From positions 558,001-622,000 of the forward strand of contig NW_026705227.1 of the NCBI RefSeq assembly GCF_029867415.1: 64,000 nucleotides of DNA, read 5' to 3'. The notes below the pieces were generated by a model. It was not told where the DNA came from. It saw only the letters and a list, made by a program, of their open reading frames with translations, and made no database searches. The DNA is from Vicia villosa (taxonomy: Eukaryota > Streptophyta > Magnoliopsida > Fabales > Fabaceae). The position numbers and the translations under genes are program-made. Positions 27,507 to 40,204 of the stretch are shown one piece after another (positions within the stretch are counted from its first letter, which is position 1; each line of letters starts with the position of its first letter).

Positions 27507-27827
27507 CTCCCTACGTCTTAAAATAAGTGTGACATTTCTTTAAAAAAAATGTCTCAAAATAAGTATCGATTTTAGTTTCCAATGTAATTTTAATTTTATC
27601 TTTCAATTATATCCCTTAATGAATACTCTTAATTTACTATTTTTCTCACATTACATTAATGATAATTTGAATAAACCAATAATCAACAAGGATAGTTTTG
27701 TAAAATTGTTATTCTCTCTCTTTCATTTATCACATTTTCTTAATTTGTGTGAAAGTGTCAAGTACGACAACCCTGACTATGTAATTGTGTCTTTTGAGAA
27801 GTCAATATAAAATTTGGACGGTGTCAT
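27507..27827. mobile_element. Stowaway-like MITE, left part
   Basis: After a TA dinucleotide comes CTCCCTACGTCTTAAAATAAGTG, close to the classic Stowaway terminus. The matching right end is not clear. The sequence 'aaatttggacgg' at the right may be its start, cut by the hAT insertion at 27,828. Confidence 0.5.
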
Positions 27828-28813
27828 TAGGGGTATAATCGATTCGGTTTGGACTGATATTTAGTTTTAAAAATCCAAACTGGTGATATTTTCATCGGTT
27901 TGTTTTGGTTCGGTTTTTAGTATTTTTCAAAAATAAAACCAAACCAAGCAAACCAATTTGATTCGCTTTGGTTCGGTTTAGTTCGATTCAATAATTTACA
28001 ATATCTTCATAAGTTATTCTCCATTATCGTATTTTTTTGGTGTAGTTTATGCTATTATTTTTTTTAAATAATATACTTCATGTAATTTATGTTATGCTTT
28101 ATTTTTTAAAATAAATTAGAAGTTGTTCTTAATCCATACGAAACAGTGACATGATTTCTATTGCATCATGAAAAAAGTTCACTACCAAAGAATAAAAGTT
28201 GGTAGTTTGCATCAAAAGATTGAGAAGAGATTTGAAAGCTTAACAAATAAAACACAACAATATCAACATAATATTTCAATACACATAAATTAACATGTTT
28301 CACACCTCAAACACCCATCAAAACTATTTTGTAACAAGACTAAAAAGAATTTTGTTGAAAAATAAAAAAAAAAGATAAAAAATATGTGAAAAATAACGAG
28401 GCGATCATGACATATCAGACCGATAGTAGGGAGAGAAACAGTGACAGTGGATGTCGAGAACAAAAGTTCGGCGAAAATAAAGTTTTTTGACTTATGATTT
28501 CTACTTTCTATGTTTTAGAGTTTGATTCTAGATGCGTGTTTTGTTGAAAGGAAGAAAATGTAAACAAAGATGAAATATGGATGAACCAATACAAAAGTTA
28601 GACTTAATGATGGGTGGAATGAAAGATTTAGAGCGTAATTATAGCCATTAGTTCTGTTTATCGGTTTGGTGGTTCCTAAAAATTAAAATTGAGAATCGAA
28701 CCAAACCACATCGATTTTCATTGGTTCAGTTTGATTTTGAAACCAAATCATAAATAATCGATTTTTTTATTTAATTTGATTTGAATTGTGAGTTTAGTTG
28801 GTTTACACTCCTA
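27828..28813. mobile_element. Non-autonomous hAT element, 986 bp
   Basis: Begins TAGGGGTATAATCGATTCGG and ends in the complement of TAGGAGTGTAAACC, with a perfect 8-bp duplication GGTGTCAT (27,820-27,827 and 28,814-28,821). Subterminal 'ggttcggttt' words recur inverted at the right. No transposase is present. Confidence 0.92.
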
Positions 28814-28821
28814 GGTGTCAT

Positions 28822-29409
28822 ATAGGAATATTGGTACAAATTATGTTGAAAATGTCGACACTTCTGATTTTATTATATTATAAATAAAAGGAATTGTTTT
28901 ATAAATAAAACCAAAAAAAGAATTATATAAAATATATAATTCTAAACATTTTATTTTATACTATTAAAATATTATAATATAATGCATATAAACTTTAAAC
29001 TATCATATTGTTTTATTAATGCTATATTAAAAATTTTATTTATTAGTTTTGTCATTGTTATTCTATTCATTTTTTCCTATAAACTCAAGAGTAATTTAGA
29101 AATCCAAAATTAAAAATATAATTACACACTCAAGATTTAAAAAATATATATAAAGACTAAATATTTTAATTTATAAATAGTCAAGAAATATTTATTTAAA
29201 ATAAAAAAGACTAAATACTTTATTTTATAATATTAAATATTAAAATAAAATGCTTGTAAATTTAAACTACCATATCATTTGATAACCAATGATAATTTTA
29301 AAACTTTTGTTTTTATATTTTATCTATTTCAATTCTTTAACCTTCTATTATCCTTGCTATTTTTTTCATTCATTTTTTATTGGTTTCAATTATTTAGTAA
29401 TATATTTAT
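28822..29409. other. AT-rich intergenic sequence
   Basis: Loose 'atattttattttataatatta' words recur at 28,935-28,985 and 29,200-29,270, followed in both places by 'tgcatataaa/tgcttgtaaa...tttaaactaccatat'. This suggests an old duplication of about 280 bp. No gene is seen. Confidence 0.45.
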
Positions 29410-29569
29410 TATTTTATTTAAAATATAAAAAGCCTAGGGAAAATATCTTTTTAGTCCTTTAACTTTACCTCATGGTCCATTTTGGTCCCTTAATTTTTAA
29501 AAAGTTCAATTTAATCCTTTAATTTTTTAAACCGTCTCATTTACGTCTTTTCCGTCTATTTTCTACTAA

Positions 29570-30217
29570 GACTATTTACAATGGTTTCCAAATTCAACAC
29601 CCTACTTTTTCACTTTTTATACTCCACATCATCTTCTCTCTCTTCCACCTAATAATTCAACACACATTCAACTTTTACTCACTACAATAGTTTTGTTTAA
29701 TAAAATTCAACACCCTACCCCACTACTTTTATTTCATATTCTTATTTTCTTTTATATTTTTGTTTTATGATTATATATTAAAATTAATTATATATTAATA
29801 TTATTATCAATTGAAATTATGAAAAATGATGAATTTTAATATTATTAATTATATATTAATATTATTATCAATTGAAATTATGAAAAATTATGAAAAAGTG
29901 GAATTTTTTGGTGTGTCCAAATCAAATGAACCAAGTCTCTATTTATAGACAAAAAAAATATGAATTTTGGTGAAAATAAAAATAAATAAATAATTTATTT
30001 ACTATAAAATAAATGACATTAAATAATTATCATGAAATAAAAATATAAACACTCACAACAACCAATAATAATTTCCCAAAAATATTACGTGGCCCCCACT
30101 AATTTCTCATTCAACATGTTGAATGTTTTCAACACTAAATAATCCACATCACTTTCAACATCATTGTACCAATTCAACTATTGAAAAAAAAATTCAACAC
30201 CTCCATTGTAAATAGTC
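29570..30217. mobile_element. Nested MITE with TAA duplication
   Basis: Perfect inverted ends GACTATTTACAATGG and complement, flanked by TAA at 29,567-29,569 and 30,218-30,220. TSD length suits PIF/Harbinger, although the end sequence is not the usual one. Repeated 'attcaacaccctac' words occur near both ends. It interrupts the larger inverted-end element. Confidence 0.82.
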
Positions 30218-30980
30218 TAACAGTGTTTACTTTTGCATACGTGGCATTCTGGTTTGCATCTGTTCATCATCTTCTTCCTTTCAATTCCACCAAATATCAG
30301 AAATTCTTATTAATCAACCCAGAAATTCATGTTGTTAAAATTCTCATGTTCTTTCTCTCTAAACTTTTCTTCTCTCTAACCTACATTTCAATCTGGGTTG
30401 TCGTGATTGCTTGGTGTTGGTGATTTAGGGTTGCAATTGAAAAAGCCCCAATTTGAATTTCTGTATTTCTGGGTTGATGATTGTTTCAATCGTGTTGAGT
30501 AATCTAAAATATGAGTCTCAATCAGAAGCATAATGAAGACTTACAAAAATCAATAAGCAGAATAAATAAAAGAACAAGAACTGTACATCCCGTTTTTACT
30601 TCCATAAGTAATCACCTGGTGAACAATTACAAGCTCATCACCTTTGGTTTTGTTTGAAGTTATTACATCCAGATTCTCTTCCCAATCGTCACCTTTGGTT
30701 CTGGATAATGTTGTCTAATTGTTATTGTTTACAGATCCTTCTTTTTGCTTGATTTTGAAATGTCAATTTTGTCTCCGATCCTGTCGTGTGGCTCTGTTTT
30801 AGGAGATTTTGAGGTCGGATTTAGTGTTAGCATGAAAAGGGATAGGGGTTCATATTTTTTATTTCGGGGAGGTGGGTCGCCGGAGGTGACAGTAGCACTA
30901 GTGCTGGCCAACACGTCCTTCCGTTACAGTTGATCAGGGAAGATGATGTGGGGGCTGTATTTGAAGAGAGTGGGAGAGTG

Positions 30981-30985
<5 letters not shown>

Positions 30986-31026
<41 letters not shown>
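30986..31026. repeat. (GA)n microsatellite
   Basis: About 20 GA units; this produces a spurious Glu-Arg repeat reading frame. Confidence 0.97.
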
Positions 31027-31030
<4 letters not shown>

Positions 31031-31448
31031 TGATGTGGAAAATGAAGATTTTTTTTTTCATTTTGAAATAAATATAATGTTTTATCCATTTCAGCACCAC
31101 ATGTATGCCAAGTAGATCTTGATTTTGACTTTGACTAACAAATATAACGGAAAGGACTAATGTGCTCTGTTTTTAAGACTTAAGAGATTGATTCGAACTT
31201 TTTAAAAATTAAGGAACCATAATAGATCCCGAGACAAAGTTAAGGGAAAAAAATGTATTTTTCCAATGTTTTTATATTTTTAAATATAAGTGGGGATTTT
31301 CAAAGTGAGAATTAAATACTTCCTATAAAAAAAATAAAAAATCTATCATATAAGAAAATAAGGTGTTCTTTAAAAACCTAAAATACCCTTCTTGCTCCAT
31401 ATCATGCCAAGTGGATGCCTCTAACTTCAAGCAACTAAATAAAAGTAA

Positions 31449-31458
31449 ATAATAAACT

Positions 31459-31489
<31 letters not shown>

Positions 31490-31666
31490 TACTAATTAAT
31501 TTTTCCCACAAATTTTTCCCACTTACAAAAACCACCTTTAAATCCACTACTTCATTAACTTCTTCCATCATCCATAAACCACCTTTAGCTCCACTAATTC
31601 ATTAACTTCTTCTATCATTCATTGTTCATAAATTTTACAAATCATTTCATATTCTATTAATAAACT

Positions 31667-31739
<73 letters not shown>

Positions 31740-31915
31740 TACTAATTAATTTTTCCCACAAATTTTTCCCACTTACAAAAACCACCTTTAAATCCACTAC
31801 TTCATTAACTTCTTCCATCATCCATAAATCACCTTTAACTCCACTAATTCATTAACTTCTTCTATCATTCATTGTTCATAAATTTTACAAATCATTTCAT
31901 ATTCTATTAATTCTT
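31449..31915. repeat. Tandem duplication with (TAA)n expansion
   Basis: A block of about 210-250 bp ('aataaactaataattaat ... catttcatattctatta') occurs twice head to tail. The copies differ mainly in the length of the TAA run: about 8 units at 31,468 and about 22 at 31,671-31,738. Confidence 0.9.
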
Positions 31916-32683
31916 CTATATCCATTTCTTTTAGCCAAATGCTTACTCTTTGAATGTATCTAACTTGACTTTCCAGTTATGATATTAATTCTTCTTCTTT
32001 TTTCAATGCTTAATGTTATTGTTGTTTTCTTCTATGGTGGCTAGCTATATATTAACTTTCTTTGATGTTGTTTTAAATGTTAATTTGAATTTGGATGGAA
32101 GGTTTTTTGATTAAGAGGAGAATCAACATATTAAGGATGAAGGATTTGCAAATAAAATTAAGGTATTTTTCATTATGGAATTATTTTATTTTACGATCTA
32201 TTACATTATTTATAACTATTTAATTCTCAAAAAATTATAATAAATAATAACAATTAAAATTAAATAAATATAAATATTTAATTGAGGTTCTATTCCTAAT
32301 AAGTTGCATTTTTACGCATGACATGTCAAATTGAGGTAAAACGAGACAATAACAAAAATTGAAAGAAAACACAATCTTCTTCAAATTTGAGAATCATTTT
32401 GCATTTCTGGTTCAGATTAAAGAAAAAAAACAATAGTGGCCAACTATAAAAAAAAAAATTTAACATTTAACTCTACTAATTTTTTTTATAGTTTTGTTCG
32501 TTTCTTCTTTCTGTTATGATATATTATCTCTTTTTTTCTTTATTTTTATTTACTCATAAGTTATTTATAGGTTGAATGTTGAAGAAATAATTTTTATTAT
32601 TTGTTATTATTTATATGTTGAATGGTGAAGAAATTGCTCCCTCATGTGTAGCAATAGAAATAAGAATTTACATAAAAAAGAAG

Positions 32684-32912
32684 TGTTATGAATATTTATG
32701 TTAGTGGATGTCCATCCATCTCCTAGTTCTTCATCTTCCTATTCCATACTTAATATGTGATTAATATGTATGATTTTCTATCTCCCTTGAGTCCTATAAA
32801 TAGAGACCCATATTACAATGTAAAGCACACTTGAAATGAGATAAGATAATATTGCTCTCTTTCTTCTCTACCTCTCTTTGATCTCTCTATTGTTTTAGTT
32901 AGTTTCATAACA
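32684..32912 (+). repeat. 5' LTR of copia-like element
   Basis: Begins TGTTATGAAT, ends TTTCATAACA. It is followed by 'cgttattagcacgaaactct', which resembles the post-LTR primer-binding stretch of some plant copia elements; the primer tRNA is not assigned. Confidence 0.95.
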
Positions 32913-34399
32913 CGTTATTAGCACGAAACTCTACCGTGTGAGCGATTTTATGATCAATTTGCATAATCATGTTTCTTCTCTTTCGAGTAAGTTTTTAAGA
33001 TTTTTCTTCATCTTATAGATTAAATTTTAGCATGCTATTCTATTATTTTTTTTTTATAAGATTTCATTGGAAATTTTGTTTAATTAACACAATTATATAT
33101 TTTAAAGTTGTCTATCATCGATAAGTTCTTGAAGCATCCCTGAAGGATTACTTAAAGAATGATTGTTCAATTTTTAAGAAAACAACAATTGTAATTTTCA
33201 TGCATTCCTGAAGAATCGTATGAATAACGTGCATCCCAGAAGGATTATAAATATTATTATTTTTATTAGTAAACGATTTGTGATTGAGTTCCTGAAGAAC
33301 TACAAAATGTGATTGAGTTTCGGAAGAACTATAAAAAAATTGTGATTGTGATTGAGTTCCTGAAGAACTATACAAAAAAAAAAACCTCTCTTAAACTAAT
33401 GTTAAGATATCTCAAGAGAATTACTTAAAGAATTATTTTTCTTAATCGATATGAATGTATTTGATTAAAGTGTTTAATAATGAAATACTATTATATTGGT
33501 TTTGACTTATATTGGAGGTATCGAATATCTTTGTATTACACAACACAATTTGGACAGAAAATGGGTAATAGAAAAGCTACCGTTTTTTTTCCCGGGCTTG
33601 TACTACACTTATATTAGTACAATTGAAGCACATGTCATTGTAAACCTGTAGTTTACAAATTACACTTAAATGTGTCGTTGGTAAAACCGGTTGGGTCATC
33701 TCGGATTTAATATGACGCGGATAATTTGTATTGAAGAACCAGGAGTTTCTTCAATCCAGTCAATTTTTGTGTGTTTCTAAAGGAAAATAAAAATTTGAGA
33801 AATTACGATTTTATGACACTAATTGTTGCATCGACTAAAATATCATGCATATGTCTCTACTCACAACCAGAAGTTTGTGAAATTATTTTCTCAACTAATT
33901 AGACTAAGATCTTGTTTTCTGGATTTTTTAGAAATTCCTATATAAGTATCACATATATTATTAAAATTGATATTGAATATCATGTAATATATGTTCATAA
34001 AAAGAAAATGGACCCGAAGATCCATTCTTTAGACGTCTAAAGTTAATTATATGGTTGATACTTATGAGATCATCAATTCTAAATTATATATTTGAAACAC
34101 CCAAAGTATGATATTAAGATATTTATTCGCATTAAGCCAACAAGATACTATATCTTACTCCTCCCTAATTTATTATAATACTTCTCATCTAAGTGAATAT
34201 TTGGATGTGTTGTGTATATTCCAATTGCTCCAATATAATACATTAAGATGAGTCTTGAAAGAATATTGGAAAAATATAATTAATATGAATCTCAATTTTG
34301 AAGATATAATTTGAGAAAATAATCAAATACTTGATTTCAGCCCAGTAGGCTAATTATCACTTGATAAATTAATTTTCCCAATATTAGGGGGAGAGAATA

Positions 34400-36126
34400 A
34401 GCAGCTGAAATCATGAACAAGAAGTTCAAATGAACAATTTAAACTAAATTGTTGTCTTGATCCTCGTACAAATCAATATGAACCAAATGTTCACAATATT
34501 ATTCATTTGCAAAGTTTATGAAATAAATTATCAGCTGATAATACTCCACTCAAAGTGGATTCTCTTATTGGATAATATAATAATGCAAATGAGTTGTTGT
34601 TGCGCCTGAAGCGTGGTATGAAAGTTGGTTCCAATGTTAAAAATCCTCTACTAAGAAAAGAAACTAAAGATGACCCAAGTGAGGATATGAAAATGCTTAG
34701 AGCACTTTGACATAATTTAATTTTCAGTTCCAGAAGAATAAGTCAAGTACTTGAAATATGAAATAAAGAGATCTCGATAAATTATGTCATGGATGAAATG
34801 GAATGGAACCGAAATTGAGATAACTGAATAAAGTCAATATTGACAATGTCTTTGTATACAATATAGCGCTAAAAGTGATCAATGATAACGAGGATCATGA
34901 GTAAAAGTCTATTAAAGATTGTAGACTAAGTGAGAATTGGCCAAAATAAATATATTAAATTGAAGAAGAATTAAACTCACTTTACAAGTAACTCACTTTT
35001 GGACCTGTAGTCCGAACACCTCAAGGTGTGAAACTAATGTGATATAAATGAGTTTTTGTGAAAAAGAAAAATAAGAATGATATAAAGTTTGATTTATTGC
35101 TCAATGATTTTCACAAAGACCTAAGATTGATTTTGATAAAAACATATTCACCTGTAGTGGATTCAATCGATTTTTTATAATTAATTAGCCTTGTAACACA
35201 TGAAAGGCTTAATTTGAACATGATGGGTGTAATGACATCTTATTTATATGGTTCACTTAATAGTGACATTTACCTGAAAATCCCTGAAGGATTCAATATA
35301 CCAGAGGCACGTAATTATGGATCTCGAGAAAACTACTACATCAAATTGAACAAGTCTATGTATGAGCTGAAAGAATCTGGATGCATGTGGTATAATCGCC
35401 TCGGTGAATATTTACTAAATGATGAATATACAAATAATTCAATCTGTACTTGTATTTTCATAAAATGATGTGGAAAAGAATTTGGAATACTAGTTATCTA
35501 TGTGAATGACATACATATTATTGGAACTCCTGAAGAGCTTCCAAAAGCTATAAATTCCTTAAAGAAAGAGTTTGAGATGAAGGACCTAGAAAAGACAAAA
35601 TTATGTCTAGGCTTACAAATTGAGAATTTGGACAATGGAATATTTGTACATCAGGAAGATTATATAGAAAAGTGTTGAAATACTTCTATATGGACAAATA
35701 TCATCCATTATCTACTCTAATGATTGTTATAACATTAAATGTAGAGAAAGATCCTTTCAGGCCTCAAGAAAATGATTACAAAAATTGTTTGGTCCTGAAG
35801 TACCATATCTTAGTGCAAATGAAGCTCTAATGTACCTTGCTAATTATACACGTCTCGATATATCGTTTGTGGTTAATCTATTACCAAGATACAATTATTC
35901 GCCTACATGAAGACATTTGAACGGAGTCAAACATATACTTCGTTATCTTAGAGATGCTGGTTACTTGTCAGATTCTCACAATAGTAGATCAGAAACAGGC
36001 TATTTGTTTACATGTGATGGTACAACCATTTCATGGAGATCTATGAAACAACTCATGGCAACAACTTCATCAAATCCCGCATTACTATTACCACTACATG
36101 AAGTCACTTCGAAGAAGACATTTTAA
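34400..36126 (+). pseudogene. Decayed copia pol: integrase tail, RT, RNase H
   Basis: Broken frames in pol order: linker words CLDPRTNQYE and LLRLKRGMKVGS (about 34,450-34,630); an RT start YLYGSLNSDIYLKIPEGF (from about 35,238); the RT active-site motif reads YVND at 35,499-35,510 where copia elements have YVDD, so a catalytic aspartate is lost; then an RNase H piece (ILRYLRDAGYLSDS, SETGYLF, ISWRS, 35,917-36,126). Stops and frameshifts separate them. It cannot make an active reverse transcriptase. Confidence 0.88.
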
Positions 36127-36374
36127 GAAACAACTACAAAGAATATCGTCTCACATGTAAATGTCTGCATGAGGGGGGAGAAATACATATGTTTTGCACT
36201 CTTTTTCCCTTCCCCATGGTTTTGTCCCACTGGGTTTTCCTGGTAAGGTTTTTAACGAGGCAATTCACATTCAAAGGATATTGTACTCTTTTTCCTTCAC
36301 TAGAATTTTTCCCACTGGGTTTTTTCTAGTAAGGTTTTAACGAGGCATATCCTCAATGGACATCCAAGGGGGAG

Positions 36375-36603
36375 TGTTATGAATATTTATGTTAGTGGAT
36401 GTCCATCCATCTCCTAGTTCTTCATCTTCCTATTCCATACTTAATATGTGATTAATATGTATGATTTTCTATCTCCCTTGAGTCCTATAAATAGAGACCC
36501 ATATTACAATGTAAAGCACACTTGAAATGAGATAAGATAATATTGCTCTCTTTCTTCTCTACCTCTCTTTGATCTCTCTATTGTTTTAGTTAGTTTCATA
36601 ACA
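36375..36603 (+). repeat. 3' LTR of copia-like element
   Basis: Same length and, by eye, same sequence as the 5' LTR; preceded directly by the polypurine tract. Confidence 0.95.
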
Positions 36604-36608
36604 AGAAG

Positions 36609-37436
36609 AGATTTCTTTGTAGGTTTTATTATCTCAATTTTCGTCTTCTATTTAATATTTATTTGTAATTAAATTATTTATTATTGGTTTATAATAAATC
36701 ATCTATTATCTTAGAATGTTATCATGCAATCTATAACAATAGAGAAAAAATTTCAATGTCGCAATTAATATAGCAAATAATTAATAATAACATATTGAAA
36801 ATTATTTTTAATTGAACAGATTTATATTGAAAATATAGAAAAGAAAATCATACACTATTATTTAAGTAGTATGATTTGTAGTTAAATTTCACTACCTCTT
36901 ATTCTTCTTCTTCCTTCTTCCTCTTTTTCTTTGTGTTTTACATTCTTCTTCGTAATGGTTACCGTAGACGGTGTTTTGTTGTGATTTAGATTTTATTTTT
37001 TTGTGTTTCAATTAAAGTTTTATATTCTTTCCATTGGTATATTTACTTTTAAGTTGAGAGTTAGAGTTTGTTATTAATTTTCATAGTTATAAATGTTTAC
37101 ATGAATCGTGCCGATGATGATGCAACGTTTTCTGGCGACTGTGAATGTGACTATCTAAAGGGGTTTCACGTTTCTGGATGACATATGATTTTGGCGATGT
37201 GAAAGCCATGGATTGATGAGTTGTGCACGGTAAGGAAATATTTAGTTTCTGATAACATAAACTTAGGCAAAAAGTGAAACAATGAAATAACTAATGATGC
37301 TTTTGTTGAATTTTATAATAATAAATAAATACTTTATAAATTAAAAAATTACATGAATGAAAATACAAATAATAATATTTATAAACGGGAAAATAATTTG
37401 TTGATCCAAATATTTGTATATTTGAAAATATTATAT
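36609..37436. other. Helitron A interior, no gene recognised
   Basis: AT-rich with a CT-rich, leader-like stretch at 36,895-36,960 followed by short open segments from 'atggttaccgtagacgg' at 36,956. This could be a captured exon start, but I recognise no family. Confidence 0.35.
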
Positions 37437-37619
37437 GAGAAAATGGGTCATGCACTGACAGTGTAAAATATTTTTACACTGTCAATCAATCACCACCATG
37501 CATCCAATTAAAACATTCTTTTATTTTAAAAAAACTTTAATGACATGGCACATTCATGACTCCCTATTGGATGACAGTGTAAAACTATTTTACACTGTCA
37601 GTGCACTACCTTTTAACTC
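37437..37619. mobile_element. Mutator-type MITE, 183 bp, cruciform ends
   Basis: Flanked by a perfect 9-bp duplication ATATTATAT (37,428-37,436; 37,620-37,628). Each arm holds GCACTGACAGTGTAAAAT..TTTTACACTGTCA, so each terminal repeat is itself a near-palindrome, as well as being inverted relative to the other. Confidence 0.92.
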
Positions 37620-37742
37620 ATATTATATTTATGCTTCAAATATATATAAAAATATGTTTTACTTTTAAAAATATTAAACTTTCTTAGTTAAATAATTTTG
37701 TCTTTTAGTTTTTTTTCATTCATATTATATTTAAGAAACATA

Positions 37743-37788
37743 TGCGCGTAACACACCAGTACCCATACGAACGCACGGGTATCCATAC
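37743..37788 (+). mobile_element. Helitron-like 3' hairpin, CCAG variant
   Basis: 'ccagtacccatacgaacgcacgggtatcc' closely resembles the hairpin ends at 45,132 and 51,171 but finishes ATACCAG instead of CCCGCTAG. An equivalent lies at 49,836-49,870. Either an internal second terminus shared by Helitrons A and B or the end of a separate subfamily. Confidence 0.45.
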
Positions 37789-37832
37789 CAGAATTGTATG
37801 AATCTGAACACGGGTAAAATGTATTTATTTAT

Positions 37833-40199
37833 TGTAATATCCCGATCTTTTGACACCGATAATTATCATTTAAATGAGTAAATGGTAATTAGAGAGAGAT
37901 CATTGGTCTTATTCTCTATTAATCTAAAGAATGGTTATTAGAAGAATTAGTGGAGTGGTTAGAAACAAAGAGGATTGGTTAGAATGGAACTAAATGGCAT
38001 TGTTGTAAATAAGGTTAAGTTGGAGGGCATAATGGACTTATCTAGTGCTTGCATGTGGACATAAAGGACATTAGATTTAATTGCATGAACTTAGGGGGTT
38101 GTTTGGCTTGCACATCAGAATTTGGAAACAAGAAAGGAAGAAGAACTAAGCAAGATCCATTTTCGCAACTATTGGTACAGCTCCACTAAATCAGGTATAA
38201 CTCTCAACTCGTAACTCCGATCGTAACGATTCTGGTCCCATTGGAAAGCTAACGAATTTCTCTTCGATTTGCACCTATGGTTCGCGTTCATAGCTTCTGT
38301 TTTGGAGGAGAAAACTGACCTTGAAGTTGTGTCAGTTATGCTGAATGTGTGTTATGGAGAGCTACGAATTTCTTGCTAATGGAGATGGAAGTTTGAGTAA
38401 GATAAGAGTTCAAAGGCTGCATTAACACCATCTAAACCTCTATTAATCCAAGGTGAGTCCTTAGATAGTAACTTGGGGATTTGCATGTAAGGGTTAGTGA
38501 TTGGGGTTTAGGGATTGTGAGAAATAATCATAAATCCATGACACCAACATGATAATTGTGTTAATTGTTGGTTGCTCTTGTTATTTGTTGGCTGGATATG
38601 TCTTTAATTGTCGCATGCAGGTGGATTCTAGGGGTTAAGGTACCCCATTGCAGAACTGGTTAGCTCTGCGTTTTTCTGCATCTGTGATGGTCCGCTAAGC
38701 GGACTAAGGTCGCTTAGCGGATACTGGTTGTTTTTCCAGAAAATCGCGAGTCCGCTAAGCGGACGTGAGGCCGCTAAGCGGAAGATGCTGTTTGTGGAAA
38801 AATAAAATATCGCGAATCCGCTAAGCGGACAGGAGCCGCTAAGCGGAAGATGCTGACTGCAGAACTATGTTTCTTACCCCTGAGTGCAGTTTTGGTTTTT
38901 AATTGTGACCAAGCTCCTCCCTGACTATTAGTACACATTTGTACATTTAATGTGTGGTATCTTATGACATGCATTAATGTCATTATTTCCGTCCGATTTC
39001 TTATATTGAATAGCATGCATAAATCGAATGTGATAGTGTAACTACTAATGCTTGTTCCTTAATGCTTTTATGAATGCAATGTGATGGAACATGAATAATT
39101 GCTAAAGCCCGTTGTTTCGGTTAAACATTGGGTTTGTGTGCATTGTGTGACCTTGCGCTTGTTATGCGTGTGTATGCTTGAATCGAAGCGGGCCAGGGGC
39201 TAGGTTGATTTATGACTCGGGCTTTGTGATCAATGAGTCGTCCCGGGCTTTGTGATCAATGGGACAGCCCCGATCATGTGATCTTGGGCTCACACCTGAG
39301 CTACCGTTGCAGTGTGCTTGTGAGGGTCTGGAGGCTTTCCCACTTGGAGTTAACACACTTGCGTGCTCGGTATGGTGGGGTTATGTAACCACGTAGGTTA
39401 ACACATAATCGGTAACTCACCTCTAGTGAAGTCATGTAGACTACTACTAGGCTTTCGCCCGATGGGCTCATGCGTCAAGATGGCGGTTCGGTACTTGGTG
39501 TGAACACACGTGCGTACAGGTAGTTACCGGGACAATGACGCCATTTCGGCTAATGTCATCTCGCGGTCAAATAGGCTTGTGCGAACCCGCTTAACTACTC
39601 TTGCAGTGTGCTTGTACGAGTCTCTTGACAATAGGCATGGGTGTAACTCATCGAGGGTGTATTTTTATAACCTAGTCGAGGCATTAACGCGCTTCTGGAT
39701 TCCCCATACACGGGTATGGGTTTTGGCATACGTGTTTGTTGTACTATTTGTGTACTTGTGATATGATGACTCCTATGGTGGACGATTCATGTGTTTGCTC
39801 CGTACTTGTACCGGATGTGAGGAAAAACCCCGGATCAATGGTGGATTCGGTTTTTATGCATGTACCCTGTAGATCCGAGTGGACCCATAGGATAGGAGGA
39901 CTCACTGAGATTTAATAATCTCACCCCAATCAACTTATATTTTTCAGGTGCAGTTTAGTAGCTTTTGACAGATAGCAGTTTCGGATTGATGGCTTGAAGT
40001 GGTATTGGCTCGGAGACCTCGTCAGATCTCTCTTTCCGCTGTGTAGATCCATTGAAGACAGATGTTTTGTAATTCTTGTTAGAATTTCATGTTGTATTGT
40101 ATTATGAATTTTTCTATATCTATAGCTTTTGTATGTACTCAATATCAATTTTAACGTTTCATGCATAATATACTAGTCAATTATGTATGGGGTGTTACA
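37833..40199 (+). mobile_element. Solo LTR, 2,367 bp, probably Ty3/gypsy
   Basis: Begins TGTAATATCCCGATC, ends GGGGTGTTACA, flanked by the perfect 5-bp duplication TTTAT (37,828-37,832; 40,200-40,204). No internal domain or second LTR. Size and the TGTAATA..TGTTACA ends resemble LTRs of Tekay-type chromoviruses; the family is inferred. It contains a cluster of CCGCTAAGCGG palindromes at 38,690-38,840. Confidence 0.9.
38690..38845. repeat. Palindrome cluster within solo LTR
   Basis: TCCGCTAAGCGGA and GCCGCTAAGCGG-type palindromes occur six times in three pairs, with a period near 62 bp. Confidence 0.88.
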
Positions 40200-40204
40200 T
40201 TTAT

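Larger units (their letters stand above)
29410..31290. mobile_element. Large element with long inverted ends (Mutator-like)
   Basis: The left arm from about 29,437 ('tttttagtcctttaacttt', 'tggtcccttaatttttaaaaa') is the inverse of the right arm ending about 31,264 ('tttttaaaaattaaggaacc', 'caaagttaagggaaaaaaatg'). Homology continues a little outwards, so borders are approximate and no TSD was found. Between lies a nested element (29,570-30,217) and about 900 bp of higher-complexity sequence that could be captured host DNA, with a GA microsatellite. Confidence 0.65.
32684..36603 (+). mobile_element. Non-autonomous copia-like LTR retrotransposon, identical LTRs
   Basis: Two 229-bp LTRs (32,684-32,912; 36,375-36,603), TG...CA, look identical base for base, and the element is flanked by a perfect 5-bp duplication AGAAG (32,679-32,683; 36,604-36,608). 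A TATA box (TATAAATAG) lies at 32,795 in the 5' LTR. A polypurine tract (AAGGGGGAG) abuts the 3' LTR. The internal 3.4 kb has no recognisable gag and only broken pol pieces. Identical LTRs mean a very recent insertion, so the machinery must have come from another element. Confidence 0.95.

Noticed and set aside
30930..31115. 61-codon frame with Glu-Arg repeats
   Set aside because: Product of the GA microsatellite.
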